DNA of 10,689 nucleotides, taken from JAMWCX01 sp964352425. GTDB lineage: Bacteria > Omnitrophota > Gorgyraeia > 2-01-FULL-45-10. Shown piece by piece: positions 1 through 5,806 of this stretch. Where the stretch lies: assembly GCA_964352425.1 (NCBI GenBank), contig CAYGRZ010000050.1, positions 1-10,689 of the forward strand. The letters are read 5' to 3'. The first letter of the stretch is position 1, and the number at the start of each line of letters is the position of its first letter. The position numbers were made by a program, and so were the translations under genes. A model generated the notes under the pieces. That model worked only from the letters and a program-made list of their open reading frames with translations. It did not search any database and was not told the DNA's origin.

Positions 1-213
1 GCCCGATGAGAGGCTCAGGGCGAGCAAACTTTTGCGGGTGACGCGAGGTGGCCTTGAGAAGCGCACAAGCGAGCGCGGGATGGGGCAGTACAGACACCCG
101 CCTGTCAGCGTGTTAATTGTGAACCCCGCGCGAGCGCGGAGCATCGCAAAGGACACCGAGCGGCAGGACCCGCAAAAGTTTATTTGCACGGGACCATAAC
201 ATGTGAATTGCAT
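1..213. other. Non-coding leader region before the glycosyltransferase block
   Basis: I see no convincing gene here. One + frame is open from position 2 to a stop at 197-199, but its arginine-rich translation resembles no family I know. The stretch contains a perfect 14-bp inverted repeat (26-39 and 168-181) and a 10-bp direct repeat, GCGAGCGCGG, at 69-78 and 130-139. No clear sigma70 promoter could be placed directly before the first glycosyltransferase, although its transcription must start here or further upstream. Confidence 0.6.
26..181. repeat. Long-spaced perfect 14-bp inverted repeat
   Basis: AAACTTTTGCGGGT at 26-39 is the exact reverse complement of ACCCGCAAAAGTTT at 168-181, with 128 bases between the arms. 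The enclosed DNA is GC-rich and has further short repeats. No target-site duplication is visible outside the arms. It could be a small non-autonomous mobile element (MITE-like), a dispersed palindromic repeat, or the closing stem of a structured RNA. The sequence alone does not decide between these. Confidence 0.5.
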
Positions 214-1233
214 ATGGCTAAACGCATACTGATAGTAAACGTCAACTGGGTCGGAGATGTGATATTCTCGACGCCGTTCATACGCGCGGTGCGGGAGACG
301 TACCCCGATGCCTACATCGCCTGCCTCCTGCATCCGCGATGCAGCCAGATGCTCGAGTCGAACCGCCGGCTGGACGAGATCATCATATACGACGAGGAGG
401 GTGCCCATAAGAGCCTCTTTGGCAAGTGGAAGCTTATACAGGAGCTCAGAAAGAAGGATTTCGATACGGCTTTTCTGCTGCACCGGTCGTTCACGAAGGC
501 GCTTATCGCGTACCTTGCCGGCGCCAAAGAGCGGATAGGGTACCCGACGAAGAACCGGGGATGGATACTGACAAGGGCCGTCGAGGAGCCGGACGAAGCA
601 TTGCATAAGGTCGAATATTTCCTGAATATCGCCCGCGCCGCCGGGATACGGCCGAAGGATACGTCGTACGAATTCTTTGTGGAGGATGCCGACAGGGAAT
701 ATATCGCAGGGTTGCTGCAAAGATCGGGCGTGGCGGCTAGTGACAGGGTCGTCGTGCTCTGCCCGGGCGGTAACTGGGACCCCAAGAGATGGGCGGCAGA
801 GAATTTCGCGAAGCTCGGCGACCTGCTTGTGAAAGAGTTCGGCGCCAGGGTCGTGCTGGCGGCCGCAAAAAAGGATATTCTTCTGGCCGAAGAGATAGAT
901 CACATGATGAAGGCCCCTGCCATCATCGCCGCCGGCAAGACCAGCCTGAAACAGCTCGGCGCGCTCCTTGAGCGGGCAAGCCTCGTCATAGCCAACGATA
1001 CCGGCCCGATGCATATGGCGGTCGCCGTCGGCGTGAAGACGATCGCGCTGTTCGGGCCGACGTCGCCGGCGATCACCGGCCCGTACGGCACGGGAGACTA
1101 TGCGGTCATATCGAGGCATGAAAAATGCGAAGTCCCGTGTTACGATGTCACCTGCACGAATAACACCTGCATGCAGGCGATAGCGGTCGATGATGTCCTG
1201 CAGGTTGCAGCCGGGATGCTGGAGAAGAAATGA
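214..1233 (+). CDS. GT9-family glycosyltransferase (ADP-heptose:LPS heptosyltransferase-like), copy 1
   Basis: Predicted inner-membrane-associated glycosyltransferase of family GT9 (WaaC/WaaF type), which moves heptose or a related sugar from a nucleotide donor to the LPS core. The 339-residue length fits the family. The N-terminal Rossmann half opens with ILIVNVNWVGDV, where D15 matches the family's catalytic aspartate. The donor-binding half carries CPGGNWDPKRW and NDTGPMHMAVAVG, followed by ALFGPTSP. A tail motif C305-x3-C309-x4-C314-x4-C319-M is shared with the next two genes. ATG at 214 is preferred because it begins right before the first beta strand; a TTG at 184 in the same frame would add ten residues that fit nothing. 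No clear Shine-Dalgarno sequence precedes either start. Its stop overlaps the next start (ATGA). The exact sugar and acceptor cannot be told from sequence. Confidence 0.9.
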   Translation: MAKRILIVNVNWVGDVIFSTPFIRAVRETYPDAYIACLLHPRCSQMLESNRRLDEIIIYDEEGAHKSLFGKWKLIQELRKKDFDTAFLLHRSFTKALIAYLAGAKERIGYPTKNRGWILTRAVEEPDEALHKVEYFLNIARAAGIRPKDTSYEFFVEDADREYIAGLLQRSGVAASDRVVVLCPGGNWDPKRWAAENFAKLGDLLVKEFGARVVLAAAKKDILLAEEIDHMMKAPAIIAAGKTSLKQLGALLERASLVIANDTGPMHMAVAVGVKTIALFGPTSPAITGPYGTGDYAVISRHEKCEVPCYDVTCTNNTCMQAIAVDDVLQVAAGMLEKK

Positions 1234-2207
1234 TCGTAGATAAGGCGCGCGTAAAACGTATACTGGTCATAACCCTGAGCAATATCGGGGATATCATTCT
1301 TACTACGCCCGTCATCGCCACGCTGAAACGCGAGTTTCCCGGCGCCCGTCTCGACGTCGTCGTCGGGCCGCAGGGCAAGGAGATCTTTGAAACAGACCCG
1401 AACGTCTTCAAGCTCATGCTCTACGATAAGCACTCGTCACTTGTCCAGAAGAGACGGCTGCAGCTGAGGCTCAAGAAACTCAGGTATGATCTGGTCGTGG
1501 ACCTGAAGAATACCGTCCTTCCGCTCCTGATAGGGCCAAAGTACAGGACGGCTACGGCTCAGCACATTCCGCAGAGCGTCATCCACAGCATGGATAAGCA
1601 CCTGTACCGGCTTACGAGCCTGGGGATAGAGGCGCCCGAGCGACGATCGTATGTATATATCCCCGCGGACGACGAGGCGCGCGTTGCGAAACTCCTTGCA
1701 ACCAGCGGCGCCGCCGATCCGATCGTCGTCGTGAATCCCGGCGCAAAGAGCCATCTGAAGCGCTGGACGCCCGAAGGGTTCGCCGCCGTCTGCGACCGGC
1801 TTGCCGGAGAATGCAAAGCGAGCGTGGTGATCGTGGGGCGTGCGGAGGATGAGGAGACGGTCGCTGCCGTTATCGGCAGGATGAAGACGAAGCCGTATAA
1901 TTTCGTGAACAAAACGAATATCAGGCAGCTTGCCGCTCTCTTGAAGCGCGCCCGGCTCCTTATAACCAACGACAGCGCGCCGCTCCACCTGGCCTGCGCG
2001 GTCGGCGCGAAGGTCCTGGCACTATTCGGCCCGACCGATCCGAGAAAGTACGGCCCGACGGGCGAGTTCGACGCGGTCGTGAACAGGAAGCTCTTCTGCT
2101 CGCCGTGCGAGGTCGCCTCCTGCAAGCATAATTACGAATGCATGAAGCTTATATCGGCCGACGAGGTATTTGATACGGCAAAGATGATGATCGAGGGGTA
2201 TGGGTAA
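1230..2207 (+). CDS. GT9-family glycosyltransferase (heptosyltransferase-like), copy 2
   Basis: Second GT9 enzyme, 325 residues, predicted to add a sugar to the LPS core from a nucleotide-activated donor. Visible signatures are ILVITLSNIGDIILTTP with the catalytic-type aspartate D21, NPGAKSHLKRW in the donor site, NDSAPLHLACAVG and ALFGPTDPRKYGP. The cysteine tail is C290-x2-C293-x4-C298-x5-C304-M. The start codon overlaps the stop of copy 1 as ATGA. A GGAG at 1221-1224, five bases before the ATG, supports this start and suggests translational coupling. The sequence differs clearly from copies 1 and 3, so these are old paralogues with probably different acceptors rather than a recent duplication. 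It could also transfer a non-heptose sugar, since GT9 substrate choice is not readable from motifs. Confidence 0.9.
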   Translation: MIVDKARVKRILVITLSNIGDIILTTPVIATLKREFPGARLDVVVGPQGKEIFETDPNVFKLMLYDKHSSLVQKRRLQLRLKKLRYDLVVDLKNTVLPLLIGPKYRTATAQHIPQSVIHSMDKHLYRLTSLGIEAPERRSYVYIPADDEARVAKLLATSGAADPIVVVNPGAKSHLKRWTPEGFAAVCDRLAGECKASVVIVGRAEDEETVAAVIGRMKTKPYNFVNKTNIRQLAALLKRARLLITNDSAPLHLACAVGAKVLALFGPTDPRKYGPTGEFDAVVNRKLFCSPCEVASCKHNYECMKLISADEVFDTAKMMIEGYG

Positions 2208-3273
2208 AAGTCAAAAGTCAAAAGTCAAAAGTCAAAAGTACAACAAAATACTCATCGTGCGGTTGGACAGGATCGGCGATGTGCTGCTCTCGACGCCGGT
2301 GATCAAGGCGATCAGGGACGCCTGTCCGGACAGCCACATCGCGATGATGGTGAGGCCTTACGCGCGCGATATCGTCGAGGGCAACCCGTATCTGAATGAG
2401 GTGATCGTCTATGATAAGTCTGGAGATGAAAAGAGCCTTGCCGGCAATCTCAGATTCGTAAAAAAGCTGAAAGACGAACGGTTCGACCTTGCGGTCATAC
2501 TTCATCCGACGCAAAGGACGCACCTGATCGCGGCATGCGCCGGCATACCCGTCAGGGTCGGTTATGATAAAAAATACGGTTTCCTTCTCACAAAAAGGAT
2601 ACCGCATGCCAAGCAGTTCGGGTTAAAGCATGAAATAGACTATACGCTCGACATCCTCCGGTATATAGGCATCGAACCCGCCGACAGGACGCTGCACATG
2701 CCCATAAGCGGCTCGTCCGAGCTTAAGGTAAAGGAATTGTTTAACGGCAGCGGCATAAAAGATACTGACACGGTTGTCGCGATAAACCCGGGCGCGAGCT
2801 GCCCGTCAAAGCGGTGGAAGGCCGAGAATTTCGCGAAGGTCGCCGGCAGCCTCATCGACAAGCACGGCGTGAAGATCGTTATTATCTCGGGCAGGGATGA
2901 CAGGGCTTTCGGAAACAGGGTGGCGTCGCTTTTGGGCAACAGGTGCCTCGATCTCTCCGGGAAGACGAGCGTCGCCGACCTGGCGAGCGTGCTGAAGCGC
3001 GCGCGGCTCTTCATATCGAACGATTCGGGGCCCGTCCATATCGCCTGCGCCGTCGGAACGCCTGTCGTGGCGATATTCGGCCGGTCGGACCGCGGACTGT
3101 CGCCGGAGCGCTGGGGCCCGTCCGGCTCGCGCGATATCGTAGTGCATAAAGATGTCGGCTGCGGTGTATGCCTCGCCCATAACTGCATGATAAAATTCAA
3201 GTGTCTCGAGGCGGTAACGGTCGAAGAGGTGTGCCGGGCCGCGGAGCGCATATTAAAAGGGGATAAAATATGA
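2200..3273 (+). CDS. GT9-family glycosyltransferase (heptosyltransferase-like), copy 3, with repeat-encoded N-terminus
   Basis: Third GT9 enzyme, 357 residues. The core begins at ILIVRLDRIGDVLLSTP (D27 is the catalytic-type aspartate) and continues with NPGASCPSKRW, NDSGPVHIACAVG and AIFGRSDRG. The cysteine tail is C321-x2-C324-x4-C329-x5-C335. Unlike its neighbours it has about 13 extra lysine- and serine-rich residues before the first strand, encoded almost entirely by a heptanucleotide tandem repeat (2206-2240). ATG at 2200 overlaps the end of copy 2 by 8 bases. The only purine-rich stretch, GAGGGG at 2193-2198, sits just 1 base before it, so initiation probably depends on coupling to copy 2. 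The in-frame GTG at 2260 and TTG at 2266 would delete the first strand and are unlikely starts. A change of one repeat unit would frameshift the gene. The donor and acceptor are unknown. Confidence 0.88.
   Translation: MGKSQKSKVKSQKYNKILIVRLDRIGDVLLSTPVIKAIRDACPDSHIAMMVRPYARDIVEGNPYLNEVIVYDKSGDEKSLAGNLRFVKKLKDERFDLAVILHPTQRTHLIAACAGIPVRVGYDKKYGFLLTKRIPHAKQFGLKHEIDYTLDILRYIGIEPADRTLHMPISGSSELKVKELFNGSGIKDTDTVVAINPGASCPSKRWKAENFAKVAGSLIDKHGVKIVIISGRDDRAFGNRVASLLGNRCLDLSGKTSVADLASVLKRARLFISNDSGPVHIACAVGTPVVAIFGRSDRGLSPERWGPSGSRDIVVHKDVGCGVCLAHNCMIKFKCLEAVTVEEVCRAAERILKGDKI
2206..2240 (+). repeat. Heptanucleotide tandem repeat (AAAAGTC)x5
   Basis: Four exact AAAAGTC units (2206-2233) are followed by a fifth with one mismatch (AAAAGTA, 2234-2240). 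The array covers the stop of the preceding gene and codons 3-14 of the third glycosyltransferase. The unit length is not a multiple of three, so gain or loss of one copy shifts the frame. Read by hand, the two alternative frames meet stops at about 2300 and 2397. Confidence 0.95.
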
Positions 3274-4079
3274 TAGACTTCCTACGGAACATGCACCCTG
3301 TGGCGCAGGCCCTGCTGGCAGGCTGTTTTACCTGGCTGCTTACATCGGCGGGTGCGTCTATAGTCTTTCTCTCGAAGTCGTTCAGCAGGAAGGTCCTGGA
3401 CGCCTCCCTCGGCTTCGCCGGGGGTGTGATGCTTGCGGCGAGTTTTTGGTCGCTGCTCGTCCCATCGATCCAGCTTTCGGGCGCCCGCAAGAGCGTGTTC
3501 GCGCTCATCCCGGCGGTGGGGTTCGCACTGGGTGTTATCTTTATACGGATTTTTGACCGGCTGCTTCCGCACCTTCATATCTATATGCCGGTGCAGGCGG
3601 CGGAGGGTATAAAGACATCCTGGAAGAAGAGTACCCTGATCGTCCTGGCGATGACGCTTCACAATATCCCCGAGGGTCTCGTGATAGGTGTCGCCTTCGG
3701 AGCTATAGCGCAGGGCGTCCCGTCCGCGACGTTCGCGGCGGCCCTGGCGCTGGTCGTCGGTATCGGGATCCAGGATATACCCGAAGGGCTCGCGGTCTCC
3801 ATGCCGCTGCACTCGAAGGGCATGCCGCGTTTAAGGAGTTTCTGGTACGGGCAGCTGTCGGGCGTCGCCGAACCTATCGCGGCGGTGATCGGCGCTTTGG
3901 CGGTCACCGTCTGCAAGCCGCTCCTGCCGTATGCGATGGCGTTCGCCGCGGGCGCGATGATATTCGTCGTTATAGAAGAGATAATACCGGAGTCGCAGTA
4001 CGCGGGCAATTCGGACATCGCGTCGATGGGCACGATGTTCGGTTTCGTGGGCATGATGCTGCTGGAGATCGCCTTGTAG
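3270..4079 (+). CDS. ZIP-family divalent metal transporter (GufA/BbZIP-like)
   Basis: Inner-membrane importer of Zn2+ or similar divalent metals (Fe, Mn or Cd are possible in this family). The 269-residue protein is hydrophobic, with about eight likely membrane segments. The hallmark metal-site motifs are HNIPEG (H131, N132, E135) and IQDIPEG (Q168, D169, E172), plus EEIIPES (E236/E237) in a later helix. This Q/D pattern in the second motif matches the Bordetella ZIP (BbZIP) binuclear site as I remember it, and differs from the HEIPHE type of ZupT. The ATG overlaps the preceding stop (ATGA), and AAAAGGGG at 3255-3262 is well placed as ribosome binding site. It is the last gene before a strong terminator, so it is cotranscribed with the glycosyltransferases. 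The metal specificity and the reason for this linkage are unknown. Confidence 0.93.
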   Translation: MIDFLRNMHPVAQALLAGCFTWLLTSAGASIVFLSKSFSRKVLDASLGFAGGVMLAASFWSLLVPSIQLSGARKSVFALIPAVGFALGVIFIRIFDRLLPHLHIYMPVQAAEGIKTSWKKSTLIVLAMTLHNIPEGLVIGVAFGAIAQGVPSATFAAALALVVGIGIQDIPEGLAVSMPLHSKGMPRLRSFWYGQLSGVAEPIAAVIGALAVTVCKPLLPYAMAFAAGAMIFVVIEEIIPESQYAGNSDIASMGTMFGFVGMMLLEIAL

Positions 4080-4088
4080 AGAGAAACA

Positions 4089-4119
4089 AAAAAGACCTTC
4101 AGTTGCCGAAGGTCTTTTT
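4089..4119 (+). terminator. Intrinsic (rho-independent) terminator after the ZIP gene
   Basis: AAAAAGACCTTC (4089-4100) pairs perfectly with GAAGGTCTTTTT (4108-4119) around a seven-base loop, giving a 12-bp stem with a T run on its 3' side. Because of the A run on the 5' side it could also work on the - strand. It starts ten bases after the ZIP stop codon and ends the glycosyltransferase-ZIP transcription unit. Confidence 0.92.
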
Positions 4120-4228
4120 GTAGGTGATAGGCCTGAGTTGCTTTCGCTATCGTGCCATCTCCTCCAATATTTCTACCATAAGTATGCCACAGGAAATGCG
4201 CGGCGACAAGGGGCCGGACGAAATATTT

Positions 4229-4321
4229 ATGTTAAGAAAAATAGCAAGAATCCTGCTCTGGTTATTGCTCATCTGTAGTGCGGCCTCGGCGGTAATAGAG
4301 CTCATGAAAGGTATCAGGTGA
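4229..4321 (+). CDS. Possible small single-pass membrane peptide (30 aa)
   Basis: An ATG at 4229 gives a 30-residue peptide with a basic start (MLRKIAR) and a hydrophobic stretch (ILLWLLLICSAASAVIEL), which is a plausible single membrane helix. The frame stays open upstream to GTG 4124, with an ATG at 4184, but those extensions show no helix or family resemblance. No good Shine-Dalgarno sequence is seen before 4229. AAGGGG at 4208-4213 is about 15 bases away, further than usual. In its favour, the stop lies four bases before the ATG of the next gene, whose ribosome binding site (AGGTGA) overlaps this stop, as in coupled genes. I recognise no family. It may be a real small protein or a leader. 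Confidence 0.4.
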   Translation: MLRKIARILLWLLLICSAASAVIELMKGIR

Positions 4322-4325
4322 AGAC

Positions 4326-5399
4326 ATGAAGATCGGAATGATCGGGCTCCCGCAGGTGGGGAAGAAGACGCTCTATGAGCTTTTGAGCGGCCACGCGCCA
4401 TCGGAGAAGGAGCTCGCCTCCGGCAAGCCGATCAAGGGTGTTGCCGAGATCAGGGACCCGAGGTACGATACGCTCGTCGCGGTTTACAAGCCAAAGAAAG
4501 AGGTGCGGGCGAGGATCGACATCGAGTGCCTGCCGAAACTCGAAAAGGACTCGATACAAAAAGGGGAAATATTCGCCGATATAAGCCTGCTCGACGCGAT
4601 ATGTCATGTCGTGAGGGCCTTTAGCGACGACGCCGTCTACCATGTCGACGGCTCGGTCGACGCGAAGCGCGACATAGATTTTGTGAACGCCGAGCTTATC
4701 CTGCACGACCTGATATTCATCGAAAAGCGGCTGGAGCGGCTCGACAAGACGATAAAGCAGACCAGGGAAGAGGCTGCCATAAAAGAGCGGGAGCTCCTGG
4801 GCAGGTTAAAGGAGCATCTCGACAACACCCTGCCGCTGCGGCTCATGGACTTGAACGCCGAAGACAGGAAGATGATCGTGAGTTACCCGTTCGTGACGAG
4901 AAAAGATATGATCATCGTCCTGAACGTTTCCGAAGACAGCCTGAAAGAGACCGTGCTTCTCGACTCTCTCAAGGCAGAGCTCGCACCGCTCGGCATCGAC
5001 GCGATGCAGGTCTCGGCCAAGGTCGAGCGCGAGATAGCGTCGCTCGAATCGGAGGAGGAGCGGCGGGAATTCCTGAAGGCCGAGGGCATCGCGGAACCGG
5101 CGATAAACGTGCTGACACGGCTCTGCACAAAGACGCTGAACCTCATATCTTTCTTCACCGTCGGGGCCGACGAAGTGCGGCAGTGGAACATCCGTAAGGG
5201 CAGCTCCGCCCCCGAGGCGGCCGGCGCCATCCACTCGGACCTCCAGAAAGGGTTCATCAGGGCAGAAGTGATCAAATACGCCGACCTCACCGCGCTCGGC
5301 ACCGAGGAGAAGGTCAAGGAGGCCGGGAAGTTTCACGTCAAGGGCAAGGATTACATCGTCGAGGACGGGGATATACTCACGATCAGATTCAATGTGTAG
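4326..5399 (+). CDS. Divergent YchF/OLA1-like P-loop protein with TGS domain
   Basis: Homologue of the YchF (Obg-like ATPase) family, ribosome-associated NTPases; 357 residues is close to the usual ~363. Family features: the P-loop region GLPQVGKKT (7-15), AICHVVRAF (91-99), VDGSVD and ELILHDL before a helical, coiled-coil-like segment (about 130-165), G4-type NVSE (200-203), SAKVEREI, and a C-terminal TGS domain ending GFIRAEVIKYADLTALG and GKDYIVEDGDI. Two core motifs are altered. YchF normally has GKST, but here GKKT puts lysine where the Mg2+-binding serine should be. The DIAGL switch-II motif reads DIECL, losing the glycine, and the glycine-rich stretch after it is replaced. The protein may bind nucleotide weakly or not hydrolyse it. 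It may coexist with a canonical YchF elsewhere in the genome. AGGTGA at 4316-4321 is the ribosome binding site. Confidence 0.88.
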   Translation: MKIGMIGLPQVGKKTLYELLSGHAPSEKELASGKPIKGVAEIRDPRYDTLVAVYKPKKEVRARIDIECLPKLEKDSIQKGEIFADISLLDAICHVVRAFSDDAVYHVDGSVDAKRDIDFVNAELILHDLIFIEKRLERLDKTIKQTREEAAIKERELLGRLKEHLDNTLPLRLMDLNAEDRKMIVSYPFVTRKDMIIVLNVSEDSLKETVLLDSLKAELAPLGIDAMQVSAKVEREIASLESEEERREFLKAEGIAEPAINVLTRLCTKTLNLISFFTVGADEVRQWNIRKGSSAPEAAGAIHSDLQKGFIRAEVIKYADLTALGTEEKVKEAGKFHVKGKDYIVEDGDILTIRFNV

Positions 5400-5434
5400 G
5401 GGGTGGAATTTTTCTGCTTTACTTAAGGGCGTTT

Positions 5435-5616
5435 ACTTTCGGAAGGTGCCTCCGCTTGCCGTCCTTCGACTTTGCTCAGGACGACCCTGAGCCTGCCGAA
5501 GGACCGTTCGCTCAGATTAGGCATCTTCGCTCACTGTCGTTAAAAACGCGATGGTGAAGCCTGTATCGCCAAGAGGTATCGCGTTTTTAAAGTCGCTCCG
5601 GCACGCATCCGAAAGT
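5435..5616. repeat. Nested palindromic intergenic element
   Basis: Three nested or adjacent inverted repeats are visible. The outer arms are ACTTTCGGA (5435-5443) and TCCGAAAGT (5608-5616). Inside lies a hairpin: GTCCTTCG (5461-5468) pairs with CGAAGGAC (5497-5504), and its inner stem GCTCAGG (5474-5480) pairs with CCTGAGC (5486-5492). A third, perfect 13-bp pair is TTAAAAACGCGAT (5540-5552) with ATCGCGTTTTTAA (5578-5590). The CCTTCG...CTCAGG palindrome resembles dispersed intergenic repeats seen in many bacterial genomes. The whole looks like a non-autonomous repeat insertion or a structured RNA rather than coding sequence. Confidence 0.6.
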
Positions 5617-5656
5617 TCCGCCACTGGAGAGAGCCGAAAAATATTGAGGAGAGATC

Positions 5657-5746
5657 ATGCTGAACCAAGAGCTCGTAGACCTGCTCAATAAGCGGGAATT
5701 CTTAAGCGCTGCGACGTGCGATTTCAAGGGCAGGGAGATGCTATAA
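5657..5746 (+). pseudogene. 5' remnant resembling a pyridoxamine-5'-phosphate-oxidase-family gene
   Basis: A 29-codon open frame starts at ATG 5657, behind a good ribosome binding site (GAGGAGA, 5646-5652), and stops at 5744-5746. Its translation contains LLNKREFLSAATCDFKGR. This looks like the first helix and strand of PNPOx-like flavin-binding split-barrel proteins, which typically begin with a short leucine-rich helix, then '(x)FxxLATxDxxGxP'. Here the frame ends five codons after the strand, exactly where the rest of the domain should follow. The simplest reading is that the gene was deleted after about 90 bases, leaving the start next to the Kdo operon promoter. Alternatively it is a short leader peptide. 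The family resemblance is from memory on a very short match. Confidence 0.45.
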
Positions 5747-5750
5747 GTAT

Positions 5751-5780
5751 TTGACGTTATTATGGTATGTATGTTAGAAT
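5751..5780 (+). promoter_or_regulatory. Sigma70-type promoter with extended -10 for the Kdo operon
   Basis: TTGACG (5751-5756) is one base from the -35 consensus. After an 18-base spacer comes TAGAAT (5775-5780), one base from the -10 consensus, preceded by TG at 5772-5773 (extended -10). Transcription would start near 5787, leaving a leader of about 20 bases with the ribosome binding site AAGGAG at 5794-5799. No operator could be identified. Confidence 0.75.
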
Positions 5781-5806
5781 ACGGAAGTTTTCTAAGGAGA
5801 ACTGGC

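Larger units (their letters stand above)
5400..5806. other. 407-base intergenic region with palindromes, a gene remnant and a promoter
   Basis: No intact gene is visible. In order it holds a short AT-rich stretch after the YchF-like stop, a nested palindromic element (about 5435-5616), a 29-codon remnant with its own strong ribosome binding site (5657-5746), and the promoter and leader of the Kdo operon (5751-5806). No canonical hairpin-plus-T-run terminator lies directly after the YchF-like gene; the palindromes may take that role. Confidence 0.7.

Noticed and set aside
2..199. Open + frame running in from the left edge
   Set aside because: Its 65 codons are arginine-rich, show no family motif, run through both arms of the inverted repeat, and have no independent support. 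It could still be the tail of an upstream gene but cannot be claimed.
184..213. TTG start adding ten residues to the first glycosyltransferase
   Set aside because: No ribosome binding site is seen, and the extra residues precede the normal family start; ATG 214 fits better.
4138..4179. Promoter for the small peptide and YchF-like gene
   Set aside because: A promoter is expected after the terminator, but the best -35-like TTGCTT (4138-4143) has no -10 element at an acceptable distance.
4124..4228. Longer version of the small peptide from GTG 4124 or ATG 4184
   Set aside because: No ribosome binding site precedes either start, and the added residues show no helix or motif.
5540..5590. The 13-bp stem considered as an intrinsic terminator or an integron attC site
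   Set aside because: The loop is 25 bases and no T run follows the stem, unlike the terminator at 4089-4119. The attC core motifs (GTTRRRY / RYYYAAC) are not matched and no integrase or cassette is present.
5762..5806. Upstream ATG extending the unknown protein by 15 residues
   Set aside because: It would lie within the spacer and -10 element of the promoter, while ATG 5807 has a well-placed AAGGAG.
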